Assembly: GCA_016714015.1 (NCBI GenBank)
Contig: JADJNZ010000007.1
Coordinates: forward strand, 62,001-126,000
Source: Gemmatimonadota bacterium
Lineage (GTDB): Bacteria; Gemmatimonadota; Gemmatimonadetes; Gemmatimonadales; Gemmatimonadaceae
Reading direction: 5' to 3'
Length of the DNA: 64,000 bases
In this document: positions 49,775 to 57,754 of the stretch, in pieces
Layout of the letters: every line of letters begins with the position of its first letter
How positions within the stretch are numbered: position 1 is the stretch's first letter
Notes under the pieces: generated by a model
Database searches by the model: none
What the model was told of the DNA's origin: nothing
Seen by the model: the letters and a program-made list of their open reading frames with translations, nothing else
Position numbers and translations under genes: made by a program

Positions 49775-51429
49775 GCGCGCTTTCGTCGGCCCTCATCTTC
49801 GTCGCCGGTGCCGCTGTCGGCGCGGCCGCGGTGCGTTGGGTGCTCTTCGGTTCCGGCAGCGACGCGGGGGTGTCACCCGCGTCGCCCGGCGCGACCGGCT
49901 CGCGGCTCAAGGCACCCGACCGCTCGCAGGATGCGCTGCTCGCCGCCTTCCGGCCCGAGGACATCCCCGATCCGACCGACGCGCTCCGCGAGGATCAGCG
50001 GATCATCGCCGATGCGCTGCGCGACATCGCAAAGCGCCGGGGGGCGATCGGCGCGGTGCTGTGGGCGCTGGACGAAGAGGGCGGCGGGGTCGCCGTGCCG
50101 GTGGCGTCGAATGCCGACGATGCGCGGTCGAGCCTCACCCCTGCGGTGATGCCGGTGCTCTCCGTCTCCGATCGGGACCGGGTGGAGTGGGCGGCTCGCA
50201 ACCGGATGGTGACGGTGGAGCGCACACCCGGCGCCCCGTTGCTCGCGATCGCGCCGCTCGATGCGTCGGGTCAGATCGGTGCCCTCAGCCTCCACTTCGA
50301 CGCGGCGGCCGCGCCGGACCTCGGTGTGCTGCGCGATGCGCTGGTGGAGCATGCGCGCGCACTCCAGTCGCTCTACGGGCTCGTCCGCACGCGCGGGGAT
50401 GTCGCGCGACAGAACTTCCGCCTGCGCGGCCTGATCCGGACCGCGGGGACCCTGCAGGCCACCCGCGATCCGCTCGAGCTCGAGCGACTGCTGGTGCTGG
50501 ATTCGCTCACCGTGGCCGGCGCCCAGTGGGCGGTGCTCGTGCGCTGGGATCATGCGGCCGGGCGCGGCGAGGTGCGCGCGGTGACGCACGACGCGATGGA
50601 ACTCGGGGTGACCTTCGAGAACCTCGCCGTGACGCCCGACTCGGTCGTCGGCCTCGCGTGCGCCGAGGGGCGGCCGCAGGTCTTCTCCGACGCGCGCGCG
50701 TTCGCACGCGCCGAGGATACGATCTTCGGCAGCGGCACGCCCATCCGGGCGCTCGGTTCGCTCCTCGCCGTGCCGCTACGTCGCGGCGATCAGGACCAGC
50801 CGCTCGGCGCGCTCGTCTGCGGGCATCGCGAGGTGGCGGCGCTCCGTGCGACGGAGGCGCGCAACGCGAAGAACCTCGCGGTGATCGCCGCCGGCGCGCT
50901 CGAGACCGCGTGGGCCGTGGAGGACGCGCGGCGCAACGCCCGGACCGACCCGCTGACCGGGCTCTCGAACCGACGCGGCTTCGACGAACGGTTCTCGACG
51001 GTCATCCAGGAGACCGATCGATACGGCGGCGCGGCGGCGCTCATCCTCGTCGATGTCGACCACTTCAAGCGCGTGAACGACACCTACGGGCATGATGCGG
51101 GTGACCAGGTGCTGGTCGCGGTCGCGAACGCGCTCGCCGACGGCCGGCGCACCGTCGACACGACGGCGCGCCTTGGCGGCGAGGAGCTCGCGGTGCTGCT
51201 GCCGCAAACGGATGCAATGGGCGCGCGCGAGGTGGCCGAGCGGATGCGCAAGCGGATCGAGGCGCTGGTGGTGCGGACGCAGACGGGGGAGGTCCGCGTG
51301 ACGGCGAGCTTCGGCGTGGCGGAGTACGTGACGCGAAGCGGGCAGCCGGAGGCGGTCGTGGAGCGCGCGGATCAGGCGCTCTACGCGGCCAAGCGCAACG
51401 GGCGCAACCGGGTGGAAGTGCTCGCCTGA
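49771..51429 (+). CDS. GAF-GGDEF diguanylate cyclase
   Basis: 552 residues that probably make cyclic di-GMP. A single N-terminal membrane helix (about 5-28), a poorly conserved 60-190 region, a GAF domain at about 215-385, then a GGDEF domain. The active site is GGEEL (469-473), a functional variant, and RTVD at 460-463 sits five residues before it, the position of the inhibitory I-site (RxxD). LTGLSNRRGFDE and DVDHFKRVNDTYGHDAGD are intact. No EAL or HD-GYP domain. ATG overlaps larB. Confidence 0.93.
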   Translation: MSALSSALIFVAGAAVGAAAVRWVLFGSGSDAGVSPASPGATGSRLKAPDRSQDALLAAFRPEDIPDPTDALREDQRIIADALRDIAKRRGAIGAVLWALDEEGGGVAVPVASNADDARSSLTPAVMPVLSVSDRDRVEWAARNRMVTVERTPGAPLLAIAPLDASGQIGALSLHFDAAAAPDLGVLRDALVEHARALQSLYGLVRTRGDVARQNFRLRGLIRTAGTLQATRDPLELERLLVLDSLTVAGAQWAVLVRWDHAAGRGEVRAVTHDAMELGVTFENLAVTPDSVVGLACAEGRPQVFSDARAFARAEDTIFGSGTPIRALGSLLAVPLRRGDQDQPLGALVCGHREVAALRATEARNAKNLAVIAAGALETAWAVEDARRNARTDPLTGLSNRRGFDERFSTVIQETDRYGGAAALILVDVDHFKRVNDTYGHDAGDQVLVAVANALADGRRTVDTTARLGGEELAVLLPQTDAMGAREVAERMRKRIEALVVRTQTGEVRVTASFGVAEYVTRSGQPEAVVERADQALYAAKRNGRNRVEVLA

Positions 51430-51458
51430 TTGAACCTTTCGTCCCGGCAGGGTAGTAT
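51430..51458 (+). promoter_or_regulatory. ssrA promoter
   Basis: TTGAAC (51430-51435), a 17-base spacer and TAGTAT (51453-51458). The -35 begins at the base after the diguanylate cyclase stop. Transcription would start a few bases before the mature tmRNA 5' end, leaving a short leader for RNase P to remove. Confidence 0.65.
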
Positions 51459-51471
51459 TCAGTTGTAGTCC

Positions 51472-51829
51472 GGGGGCGACCGGTTTCGATTGTGTAGGTG
51501 GCTCTGTGACTGCGCGCCCAGGTCCTCGGGTTCCTGGTAAAACACTCGGGAAATTCACAACTGCGAATAACAACTTCGCTCTCGCCGCGTAAAGCTTAGG
51601 CTTTACCCGGCAGTGCCTGAGAGGTAGCCCCGCCCGAGGCGGCACTCAGGTATCGCAAATTCGGGCTGGCTGGCTGGCGCGTCCTCCGCCAGTCGGCGAG
51701 ATCAAGATGGACTCATCCGTGCGACGGAGGCCCACCGGCCAGCGCCCGGAGAAATCAATCGGTGGGATACGCGCGTAGACGTTGCGGAAGATCTTATGCA
51801 AGACGGGAGTTCGAATCTCCCCGCCTCCA
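51472..51829 (+). ncRNA. ssrA: transfer-messenger RNA
   Basis: Rescues stalled ribosomes. The acceptor stem GGGGGCG pairs with CGCCTCC, including the G3-U pair recognised by alanyl-tRNA synthetase; the T arm is GGGAGTTCGAATCTCCC and the discriminator A is 51829. CCA is not encoded in full (only the first C follows). The reading frame starts at GCG 51563 and encodes ANNNFALAA, nine codons, ending at TAA 51590-51592 inside a GTAAAGC/GCTTTAC hairpin. Together with the alanine of tmRNA the tag would be A-ANNNFALAA. Several pseudoknot-like helices lie between 51590 and 51790. Confidence 0.95.
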
Positions 51830-51866
51830 CTTGAGCGCTGGTGACGTCGTTCGGGATGGATGTATG

Positions 51867-51896
51867 CGAAGGGCCTCCGGCATGGGAGGCCCTTCG
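51867..51896 (+). terminator. ssrA terminator, probably bidirectional
   Basis: A perfect 12-bp stem CGAAGGGCCTCC/GGAGGCCCTTCG (51867-51878 and 51885-51896) with a 6-base loop lies between ssrA and the convergent monooxygenase gene. tcgttccc follows on the plus side. Confidence 0.8.
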
Positions 51897-51915
51897 TCGT
51901 TCCCGCGCTGCCTGC

Positions 51916-52974
51916 TCACGCGCGCTCGGCGATGGCCTCGACGACCGCCTTCGCCGCGCGCCCCGCGCCCACGAGCGTCGCGCTCGCGAAGCCCGTCCAG
52001 TCCCCGTAGCCGAGCGGGAAGAGGCGCTGGTGCGCGGCCGCGTGCAGGCCGTCCATCGCGATGCGTCCGGAGGCATCCGTGGTGACGAGTGGCGCGAGAT
52101 GCGAGAGCGCGGGCCGGAACCCCGTCGCGAGGATGACGGCGTCCACCGCCTCCTCGCGTCCGTCAGGCCCGACGACGCCCTGCTCGGTGAAGCGCGACAT
52201 CAGCGGTGACGCGCGGAGCAACCCGCGGTCGCGTGCGGCTCGCACGGCGGCGACCATCACGACATCCCCGAGCGATCGCGGCGGGGGCGGCGTGCGGCCT
52301 TCCTTCAGCGCCTGGAAGCGCGCCGTGCCCTGCTCGAACAGGTATTGCCCATCCACCTCGTCGGGCAGGAAGGTCGGCGGCTCGCGCGTCATCCAACGCA
52401 CGTGCGCGACATCGAGGAGGTCGGCGAAGATCTGTGCGCCGGAGTTGCCACCCCCCACCACGAGTACACGGCGTCCGACGAACGCCTCCGCACCGGGATA
52501 GTGCGCCGAGTGCAGGATCCGTCCACCGTACTCCGTGTCACCCGCGAAGCGCGGAATGACCGGCGCGCCCCACGAGCCGGTCGCGCTGATGACCGCGCTC
52601 GCGTCCACCTCCCCTTGGTCGGTCACGAGCCGGAGACGCGGCCCGTCCGCATGCGTCTCGATCACGCGCACGGGCCGTTCGACCGGCAACGCGTACCGGG
52701 ATTCGTACGCCGAGAGGTATGCGATGGCCTCGTCGCGTGTCGGATAGGTCTCGGCGCCGGCCGGCATGATCCAGCCGGGGAGGGAACTCCATCTCGCGGG
52801 CGAGAAGAGCCGCAGGGAGGGCCAGGTGTGCTGCCATGCGCCACCTCGCGCAGGCCCCTGGTCGAAGAGCGCGAAGGACAGGTCGGTCCGTCGCAGGAAG
52901 AAGCCCGCCGCGAGGCCCGCCTGTCCTCCGCCGATCACGGCGACGTCGAGGGTGCGTGCCAGGTGACGCCTCAG
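51916..52974 (-). CDS. flavin-dependent monooxygenase/oxidoreductase of the CzcO/ArsO type
   Basis: FAD- and NADPH-binding protein at the end of the arsenic cluster. Two Rossmann motifs are visible: VIGGGQAGLAAG near the N-terminus and VLVVGGGNSGAQ about 160 residues later, plus ILATGFRP near the C-terminus. The first GTG in frame (52938) starts inside the first Rossmann strand. Translating further up gives RRHLARTLDVAVIGGGQ with only CTG codons, and CTG 52974 forms a CTGA overlap with the acetyltransferase stop, so that start is chosen (352 residues); CTG 52962 and GTG 52938 remain possible. ArsO-like role is inferred from context. Confidence 0.78.
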   Translation of the reverse strand: MRRHLARTLDVAVIGGGQAGLAAGFFLRRTDLSFALFDQGPARGGAWQHTWPSLRLFSPARWSSLPGWIMPAGAETYPTRDEAIAYLSAYESRYALPVERPVRVIETHADGPRLRLVTDQGEVDASAVISATGSWGAPVIPRFAGDTEYGGRILHSAHYPGAEAFVGRRVLVVGGGNSGAQIFADLLDVAHVRWMTREPPTFLPDEVDGQYLFEQGTARFQALKEGRTPPPPRSLGDVVMVAAVRAARDRGLLRASPLMSRFTEQGVVGPDGREEAVDAVILATGFRPALSHLAPLVTTDASGRIAMDGLHAAAHQRLFPLGYGDWTGFASATLVGAGRAAKAVVEAIAERA

Positions 52975-53441
52975 CAGGGCGTGAGCCTGAGGTGCATCGT
53001 CACCGCGGACGCAGGGCAGGCGCCCTGAAACTCCTCCGAGACATGCACGGCCGCGGGTGCCGCCTCGCGCGTGATCCGCTCGAAGCCGAAGCGCGGGAAC
53101 CAGTGCTCGGCCGTCGTCGTGAGCAGCACGAGCTCGCGCGTCCCTCGCGCCCGAGCCGCGTCGAGGAGCGCGCGAACGAGGGCCTCGCCCACGCCCGAAC
53201 CGCGCACCGCGGGGTCCACGACCGCGGAGCGCAGCAGCGCGGCATCGCCATAGTCCTCGAGGCCGATCGCGCCGACGACATGGCCGGCACGCTCAGCGAC
53301 GAGGAAGTGCGCCAGATCCGGTGGCACGCCGTCGAGTGGCAATGCCGCCGCCGTGAGCAACGCGCGCACGGCGGAGAGATCGGACGGCGCGGCGGCGCGG
53401 AGCCGCACCGCGCCGCCGGTGGGGTCGGGCGCGGCCGACAT
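52971..53441 (-). CDS. ArsN2-like GNAT N-acetyltransferase
   Basis: 156-residue single GNAT domain. The acetyl-CoA loop is VVDPAVRGSGVGEAL, followed by LLTTTAEHWFPRFGFERI, in which the EHWFPRFGF element is typical of the arsenic-cluster GNAT group (ArsN2). Its place between arsM and the monooxygenase supports this. ArsN1 proteins acetylate arsinothricin or methylarsenicals; what ArsN2 acetylates is unsettled. The ATG shares one base with the arsM stop. Confidence 0.82.
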   Translation of the reverse strand: MSAAPDPTGGAVRLRAAAPSDLSAVRALLTAAALPLDGVPPDLAHFLVAERAGHVVGAIGLEDYGDAALLRSAVVDPAVRGSGVGEALVRALLDAARARGTRELVLLTTTAEHWFPRFGFERITREAAPAAVHVSEEFQGACPASAVTMHLRLTPC

Positions 53442-54280
53442 CAGCTGCGGCTCGCGGGCTTGATGGCGCGCACGAACGCGCTGCAGAACGCCCCGTCGAG
53501 GTCGTCGCTCACCCGATCGGCATCAAGGCCGGAGTCCTTCAGGAAGGCCCGGGCATCCTCCGCCTGGTATACGCGCGTCGGCTCGATCGACGGGCTCACG
53601 AAGCCTGCATCCCCGAGGAGCCGCAGGAACTGCTGCTCCTCGAGCGCGCCCGCGATGCAGCCGACCCAGAGCTCCATCGAGCGCCGAACCTCGGGCGGCA
53701 CCTCGCCGCGCACGATCACGTCGCTCACGGCGAAGCGGCCGCCCGGCTTGAGCACTCGGAACGCCTCGCGGAGGACGCTCGGCTTGTCGACCGCCAGGTT
53801 GATCACGCAGTTGGAGATGATGACGTCGACCGAGTCGTCCGGCAGCGGGATCTGCTCGATCTGCCCCTTGAGGAACGTGACATTCGACGCGCCAGCGGCC
53901 TCGGCGTTGCGGCGCGCGAGGGCGAGCATCTGGTCGGTCATGTCGAGTCCGTAGACATGCCCCGTCGGTCCGACGCGCTGGGCGGAGAGGAGCACATCGA
54001 TGCCGCCGCCCGATCCCAGGTCGAGGACCGTCTCGCCCTCGGCGAGCGAGGCGAGGGCCGTCGGGTTGCCGCAGCCGAGTGAGGCGAGGACCGCCGCCGC
54101 GGGGATGCCCTGGACCTCCGACGCATGGTAGAGGTCGGAGGTGATGGGGTCCTTCTCCTCGCCGCTGCAGCAGTCGGCGCCGCAACAGGCGGATCGCTCG
54201 CCCTCAGCGGCACGGGTGGCGGCGGCGCCGTAGCGGGCGCGAACGAGGGTGGTGATCTCTTGCGGGGTGGTGCTGGTCAT
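53441..54280 (-). CDS. arsM: arsenite S-adenosylmethionine methyltransferase
   Basis: Methylates trivalent arsenic with SAM and thiols. ATG 54280 (after a GAGGAG Shine-Dalgarno) is preferred over 54319; 279 residues. SAM motif VLDLGSGGGID (85-95) and GLDMTDQML. Cysteines C70 (ASLGCGN), C158 (ISNCVINL) and C208 (WVGCIAGA) match the three arsenic-binding positions of known ArsM enzymes, and an N-terminal cysteine cluster (ACCGADCC, 31-38) may supply the fourth. It follows arsR by 97 bases. Confidence 0.95.
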   Translation of the reverse strand: MTSTTPQEITTLVRARYGAAATRAAEGERSACCGADCCSGEEKDPITSDLYHASEVQGIPAAAVLASLGCGNPTALASLAEGETVLDLGSGGGIDVLLSAQRVGPTGHVYGLDMTDQMLALARRNAEAAGASNVTFLKGQIEQIPLPDDSVDVIISNCVINLAVDKPSVLREAFRVLKPGGRFAVSDVIVRGEVPPEVRRSMELWVGCIAGALEEQQFLRLLGDAGFVSPSIEPTRVYQAEDARAFLKDSGLDADRVSDDLDGAFCSAFVRAIKPASRS

Positions 54281-54377
54281 CGGGAACTCCTCATGAAGTG
54301 GGTGTGTGGGTCGGACCACTTCGGGGGTCCGTGTTCATCCGTCTGCGGTACTGCGAAGGAACGATCGTCGGAGCGGT

Positions 54378-54746
54378 TCAGCCGCAACAGGCGACCGGAA
54401 GTCGTCGGCGTTCGGCGGCGGGCACCTTGTACGCGGCGACGGCCTGCTCCGCGTGCTCGATCCCATCAGCGGCCAGGCGGTAGTGAGTCCAGCGTCCCTC
54501 ACGTCGCGAGGCCACGAGACCCGCGTCGCGCAGGGTCTTGAGATGGAAGGAGAGCAGGGACTGGCCGCAGGCGAGTTCGGTCTGGAGGTCGCAGACGCAC
54601 TGCTCGCCGCCGCGGAGCAGGTCCAGGATCCGCAGCCGACGTGGGTCGGAGAGCGCGTGGAAGAGCCCGGCGTGACGCTGTAGGCTCTCCAGGGCGGCAT
54701 CCGTCCGGTCGCGGTCGCTCCGGTACGGTGTGGTCGTCGAGATCAT
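54378..54746 (-). CDS. arsR: ArsR/SmtB family arsenical repressor
   Basis: 122-residue winged-helix repressor. FHALSDPRRLRILDLLRGGE leads into the metal-binding CVC (C50, C52) of alpha-3, then the recognition helix GQSLLSFHLKTLRDAGLV and the wing RREGRWTHYRL. A C-terminal CC pair (120-121) may bind arsenic as well. Arsenite binding at C50/C52 would release the operator. The start codon lies within the left arm of the operator dyad and 5 bases from the -10, so the mRNA is probably leaderless. Confidence 0.94.
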   Translation of the reverse strand: MISTTTPYRSDRDRTDAALESLQRHAGLFHALSDPRRLRILDLLRGGEQCVCDLQTELACGQSLLSFHLKTLRDAGLVASRREGRWTHYRLAADGIEHAEQAVAAYKVPAAERRRLPVACCG

Positions 54747-54780
54747 ACATCAATATATCTAGTTTGGTTGATGTATGCAA
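54744..54780 (-). promoter_or_regulatory. arsR promoter and operator
   Basis: Minus strand: -35 TTGCAT (54780-54775), a 17-base spacer and -10 TATATT (54757-54752). A perfect 10-base dyad, CATACATCAA (54744-54753) and TTGATGTATG (54768-54777), spans the -35, the -10 and the arsR ATG (54746). The core ATCAA-N14-TTGAT matches ArsR-type operators. Autorepression is expected. Confidence 0.8.
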
Positions 54781-54838
54781 GCTCCCCTTCCTCGTCGCGC
54801 TGACTCGACACCCCAGCCCGCCCGCGTGAGATTTGCGG

Positions 54839-54862
54839 TGTACGTCTTTCGCGCAGCGTACA
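54839..54862 (+). promoter_or_regulatory. small dyad upstream of the EF-hand protein gene
   Basis: TGTACG (54839-54844) and CGTACA (54857-54862) are inverted 12 bases apart, 65 bases before ATG 54927. A -10-like TACATT overlaps the right arm but no good -35 is present. The rest of the 54781-54926 gap shows nothing else. Confidence 0.3.
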
Positions 54863-54926
54863 TTGTGCGGACAGCGATACACGACGGCACCTCCCCCACC
54901 GCGGCATCCTCTCTCCTTCCGGCCAC

Positions 54927-57134
54927 ATGTCCCACTCCTGGCAGTTCTTCCGCGCAGGCGGCTCCGATCAGGTCGCCCTCGACCGCAGTGCCGATCTCCT
55001 CGCACTGCGCGAACTCGACCCGAAGCTCTGGGTGGCGCTCGCGTGCCCGGTGAAGGGACTCGAGATCGACGAGCGGACGCTCGCGCTGATGGATGGCGAC
55101 GGCGACGGGCGCATCCGCGTCCCCGAGGTCATCGCCGCGGTGGAGTGGGCGGGGAAGATGCTCACCTCGCTCGACACTCTGATGAAGGGCGGGGACCTGC
55201 CGCTCGCCTCCATCGACACGACGAGCGACGAGGGACGCGCCGCGGCGGCGTCTGCGCGGGAGATCCTCGCGAACCTCGGCAAGTCGGGGCAGGCGACCAT
55301 CGCCGTCGCCGAGACGATGGCTACGGCGCAGATCTTCGCGCAGACGACGTTCAATGGTGACGGCGTCATCCCGATCGAGATGATCGAGGACTTGGCGCTC
55401 AAGGCGGTCGCGGAACAGGTGGTCGGGCACGCCGGCGCCCGCATCGATCGTAGCGGGAAGATCGGGATCGACCAGGCGGCGATCGACCTGTTCTTCGACG
55501 ACTGTGCGGCGTACGACGCCTGGTGGAAGGAAGGAGAGGCGAATGCGACCGCGCTCCTCCCGCTCGGCGACCGGACGCCGGCGGCGGTCGCGGCGATGCT
55601 CGCCGTGCGAGGGAAGGTGGACGATTACTTCGCCCGCTGCCGACTCGCGGCCTTCGACCCACGGTCGATCACCGCGGTGAATCGGCAGCAGGACGAGTAC
55701 CTCGCGATCGCAGCGAGCGACATGTCGATCACGGTACAGGAGGTGGCGGGCTTCCCGCTCGCCCGTATCGAGGCATGGCGTGCACTACCGCTCACGGCGG
55801 CGGCGGGCGCGTCGGGGGTGGTGGAGGCGATCAACCCGGCGTGGGCCGCGGCGATCGAGACGTTCCGTGCGACCTGCGCGCAGCCGATCCTCGGCGGCAC
55901 CGCCGCGCACCTGGCCGAAGCCGAATGGGCGCGATTGCAGGCCACGCTGGCCGCGCACGAGGCGTGGGCGGCGCGGAAGGCCGGGGCGGCGCTCGAGGCG
56001 CTGGGGGTGACGGCCGTTCGCGCGCTGCTGGCAGGCCCGTCGCGCGCGGGGCTGACCGCGCTCGTGGCGCAGGACGCGGCGAAGGCCCCGGAGATGGAGG
56101 CGATCGCCGCGGTGGAGCGACTCGCGCGCTACCATCGCGACCTCTACCAGCTGCTCAACAACTTCGTTGCATTCCGCGACTTCTATTCGCGGGAGCGGCC
56201 CGCGGTGTTCCAGGTGGGGCGCCTCTTCCTCGACGGCCGCAGTTGCGACCTCTGCGTACGGGTCGATGACGCGGGGAAGCATGCCGCGCTCGCCGGGCTG
56301 GCGAAGAGCTTCCTCGCGTACTGCGAATGCACGCGCAACGGGGAGACCATGACGATCGCGGCCGCCTTCACCGACGGTGACAGCGACAACCTGATGGTCG
56401 GACGCAACGGCGTCTTCTACGACCGGCAGGGACGGGATTGGGACGCGACGATCACCAAGCTCGTCGAGAACCCGATCTCCATCCGGCAGGCGTTCTGGGC
56501 GCCGTACAAAAAGTTCGTCCGGCTCATCGAGGAGCAGGTCGCCAAGCGGGCCGCTGCGGGCGAAGCGGCCGCCGACGAGAAGCTCGGGACGGCGGCGACG
56601 AGCACGGCGCACGCCGAGAAGAAGGCGCCGGAGGCGAAGAAGATCGATGTCGGCACGGTGGCCGCGCTCGGCGTCGCCTTCGGTGCGATCGGCACGCTCC
56701 TCACGGCGATGGTCGGCTACCTGGTGGGCATCCTCACGCTCCCCTTCTGGCAGGTGGTGTTGGCGCTGGCCGGCATCCTGGTACTGATCTCGACGCCGTC
56801 GATGGTCATCGCCTGGCTCAAGCTGCGGCAGCGCAATCTCGGTCCCATCCTGGATGCGAACGGGTGGGCGGTGAACGGGCAGGTGAAGATGAACGTGCCG
56901 TTCGGTGCGGCGCTCACGAAGGTCGCGGAGATCCCGTCGGGATCGGGGAGTTCGTTCGCCGTGCGCTACCCCGAGCCGCCGACCGCGCTGCCCAAGCTCG
57001 TCGCCGCGCTCATCGGGGTCGCGTTCGTCGTCTCGCTGCTCAACCACTTCGGGGTGGTCAGCACCCTCACCGGTGGACGGTTCGGCGGGACGGGGGCGGC
57101 CGAGGTCGTGACGCCGACCGCGGGGGTGCCGTGA
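54927..57134 (+). CDS. EF-hand membrane protein of unknown function
   Basis: 735 residues, no recognised enzyme domain. Residues 56-67 form a canonical EF-hand loop (DGDGDGRIRVPE: D56, D58, D60, G61, I63, E67); two weaker EF-like loops follow (NGDGVIPIEMIED near 145 and DRSGKIGID near 175). A long helical middle part leads to RSCDLCVRV and a YCECTRNG cysteine-rich stretch (about 440-480). After a charged KK/EA linker, three membrane helices occupy about 577-603, 607-632 and 690-712. There is no signal peptide, so most of it is cytoplasmic. GTGA overlap with the DUF305 gene suggests a joint role. Confidence 0.8.
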   Translation: MSHSWQFFRAGGSDQVALDRSADLLALRELDPKLWVALACPVKGLEIDERTLALMDGDGDGRIRVPEVIAAVEWAGKMLTSLDTLMKGGDLPLASIDTTSDEGRAAAASAREILANLGKSGQATIAVAETMATAQIFAQTTFNGDGVIPIEMIEDLALKAVAEQVVGHAGARIDRSGKIGIDQAAIDLFFDDCAAYDAWWKEGEANATALLPLGDRTPAAVAAMLAVRGKVDDYFARCRLAAFDPRSITAVNRQQDEYLAIAASDMSITVQEVAGFPLARIEAWRALPLTAAAGASGVVEAINPAWAAAIETFRATCAQPILGGTAAHLAEAEWARLQATLAAHEAWAARKAGAALEALGVTAVRALLAGPSRAGLTALVAQDAAKAPEMEAIAAVERLARYHRDLYQLLNNFVAFRDFYSRERPAVFQVGRLFLDGRSCDLCVRVDDAGKHAALAGLAKSFLAYCECTRNGETMTIAAAFTDGDSDNLMVGRNGVFYDRQGRDWDATITKLVENPISIRQAFWAPYKKFVRLIEEQVAKRAAAGEAAADEKLGTAATSTAHAEKKAPEAKKIDVGTVAALGVAFGAIGTLLTAMVGYLVGILTLPFWQVVLALAGILVLISTPSMVIAWLKLRQRNLGPILDANGWAVNGQVKMNVPFGAALTKVAEIPSGSGSSFAVRYPEPPTALPKLVAALIGVAFVVSLLNHFGVVSTLTGGRFGGTGAAEVVTPTAGVP

Positions 57135-57748
57135 TTCGAGGCGCGGCGCTCGCGCTCGCGCTCGCGTGCGTGGTCGCGGTGACCGGGCCGCTGAGCGCCC
57201 CGGTGGCCGCGCAGACGGCGCAGACGGTGCCGGCCGCGCGTCACACCGCGGCGGATGTGCGCTTCATGCAGGGCATGATCCATCATCACGCCCAGGCGGT
57301 GGCGATGGCGGCGCTGGTCCCCGCGCGGACGACGCGCGAGGACTTGCGCGCGCTCGCGGCCCGCATCGACGTCTCGCAGGTGGATGAGATGGAGAACATG
57401 CGCCAATGGCTGCGCACCCGCGGCGCGCCGTTGGCACTCCCGGCGACGACCGTCGGGCACGAAGCGCATGGCACGCACGCCTCGGGCACGCCGATGATGC
57501 CCGGCATGCTCTCCGCCGGGGAGATGGACGCCCTCGAACGGAGCACCGGCGCAGAGTTCGAGCGGCGATTCCTCGCGGGAATGATCAAGCATCACGAGGG
57601 GGCGCTCGTCATGGTGCGCGAGCTGTTCGGGACGCCCGGGGCGGCGGAAGAGACGGCGATCTTCTCGTTCGCGAGCGACGTCGATGCCGACCAGCGTGCG
57701 GAGATCGCGCGGATGCGCCGACTGCTCGCCGCCCTCTCTCCCGGCTGA
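57131..57748 (+). CDS. DUF305 family periplasmic protein
   Basis: 205 residues from GTG 57131 (GTGA overlap). A signal peptide ends near VAAQT. Two copies of the DUF305 helix motif are present: FMQGMIHHHAQAVAMA (about 45-60) and FLAGMIKHHEGALVMV (about 150-165), a ferritin-like four-helix arrangement rich in His and Met. Between them is a VGHEAHGTHASGTPMMPGM segment, split here as GHEAHGTHASG and PMMPGM, that could bind metal. Relatives often accompany copper or other metal genes; the function is unknown. Confidence 0.88.
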   Translation: MIRGAALALALACVVAVTGPLSAPVAAQTAQTVPAARHTAADVRFMQGMIHHHAQAVAMAALVPARTTREDLRALAARIDVSQVDEMENMRQWLRTRGAPLALPATTVGHEAHGTHASGTPMMPGMLSAGEMDALERSTGAEFERRFLAGMIKHHEGALVMVRELFGTPGAAEETAIFSFASDVDADQRAEIARMRRLLAALSPG

Positions 57749-57754
57749 GCGCCG

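Noticed and set aside
51702..52076. Minus-strand frame across the tmRNA 3' half
   Set aside because: It overlaps a structured RNA with a clear acceptor stem and T arm and a terminator.
54312..54331. CGGACC/GGTCCG hairpin between arsR and arsM as an attenuator
   Set aside because: A six-base stem in GC-rich DNA is expected by chance, and arsM has a normal Shine-Dalgarno downstream.
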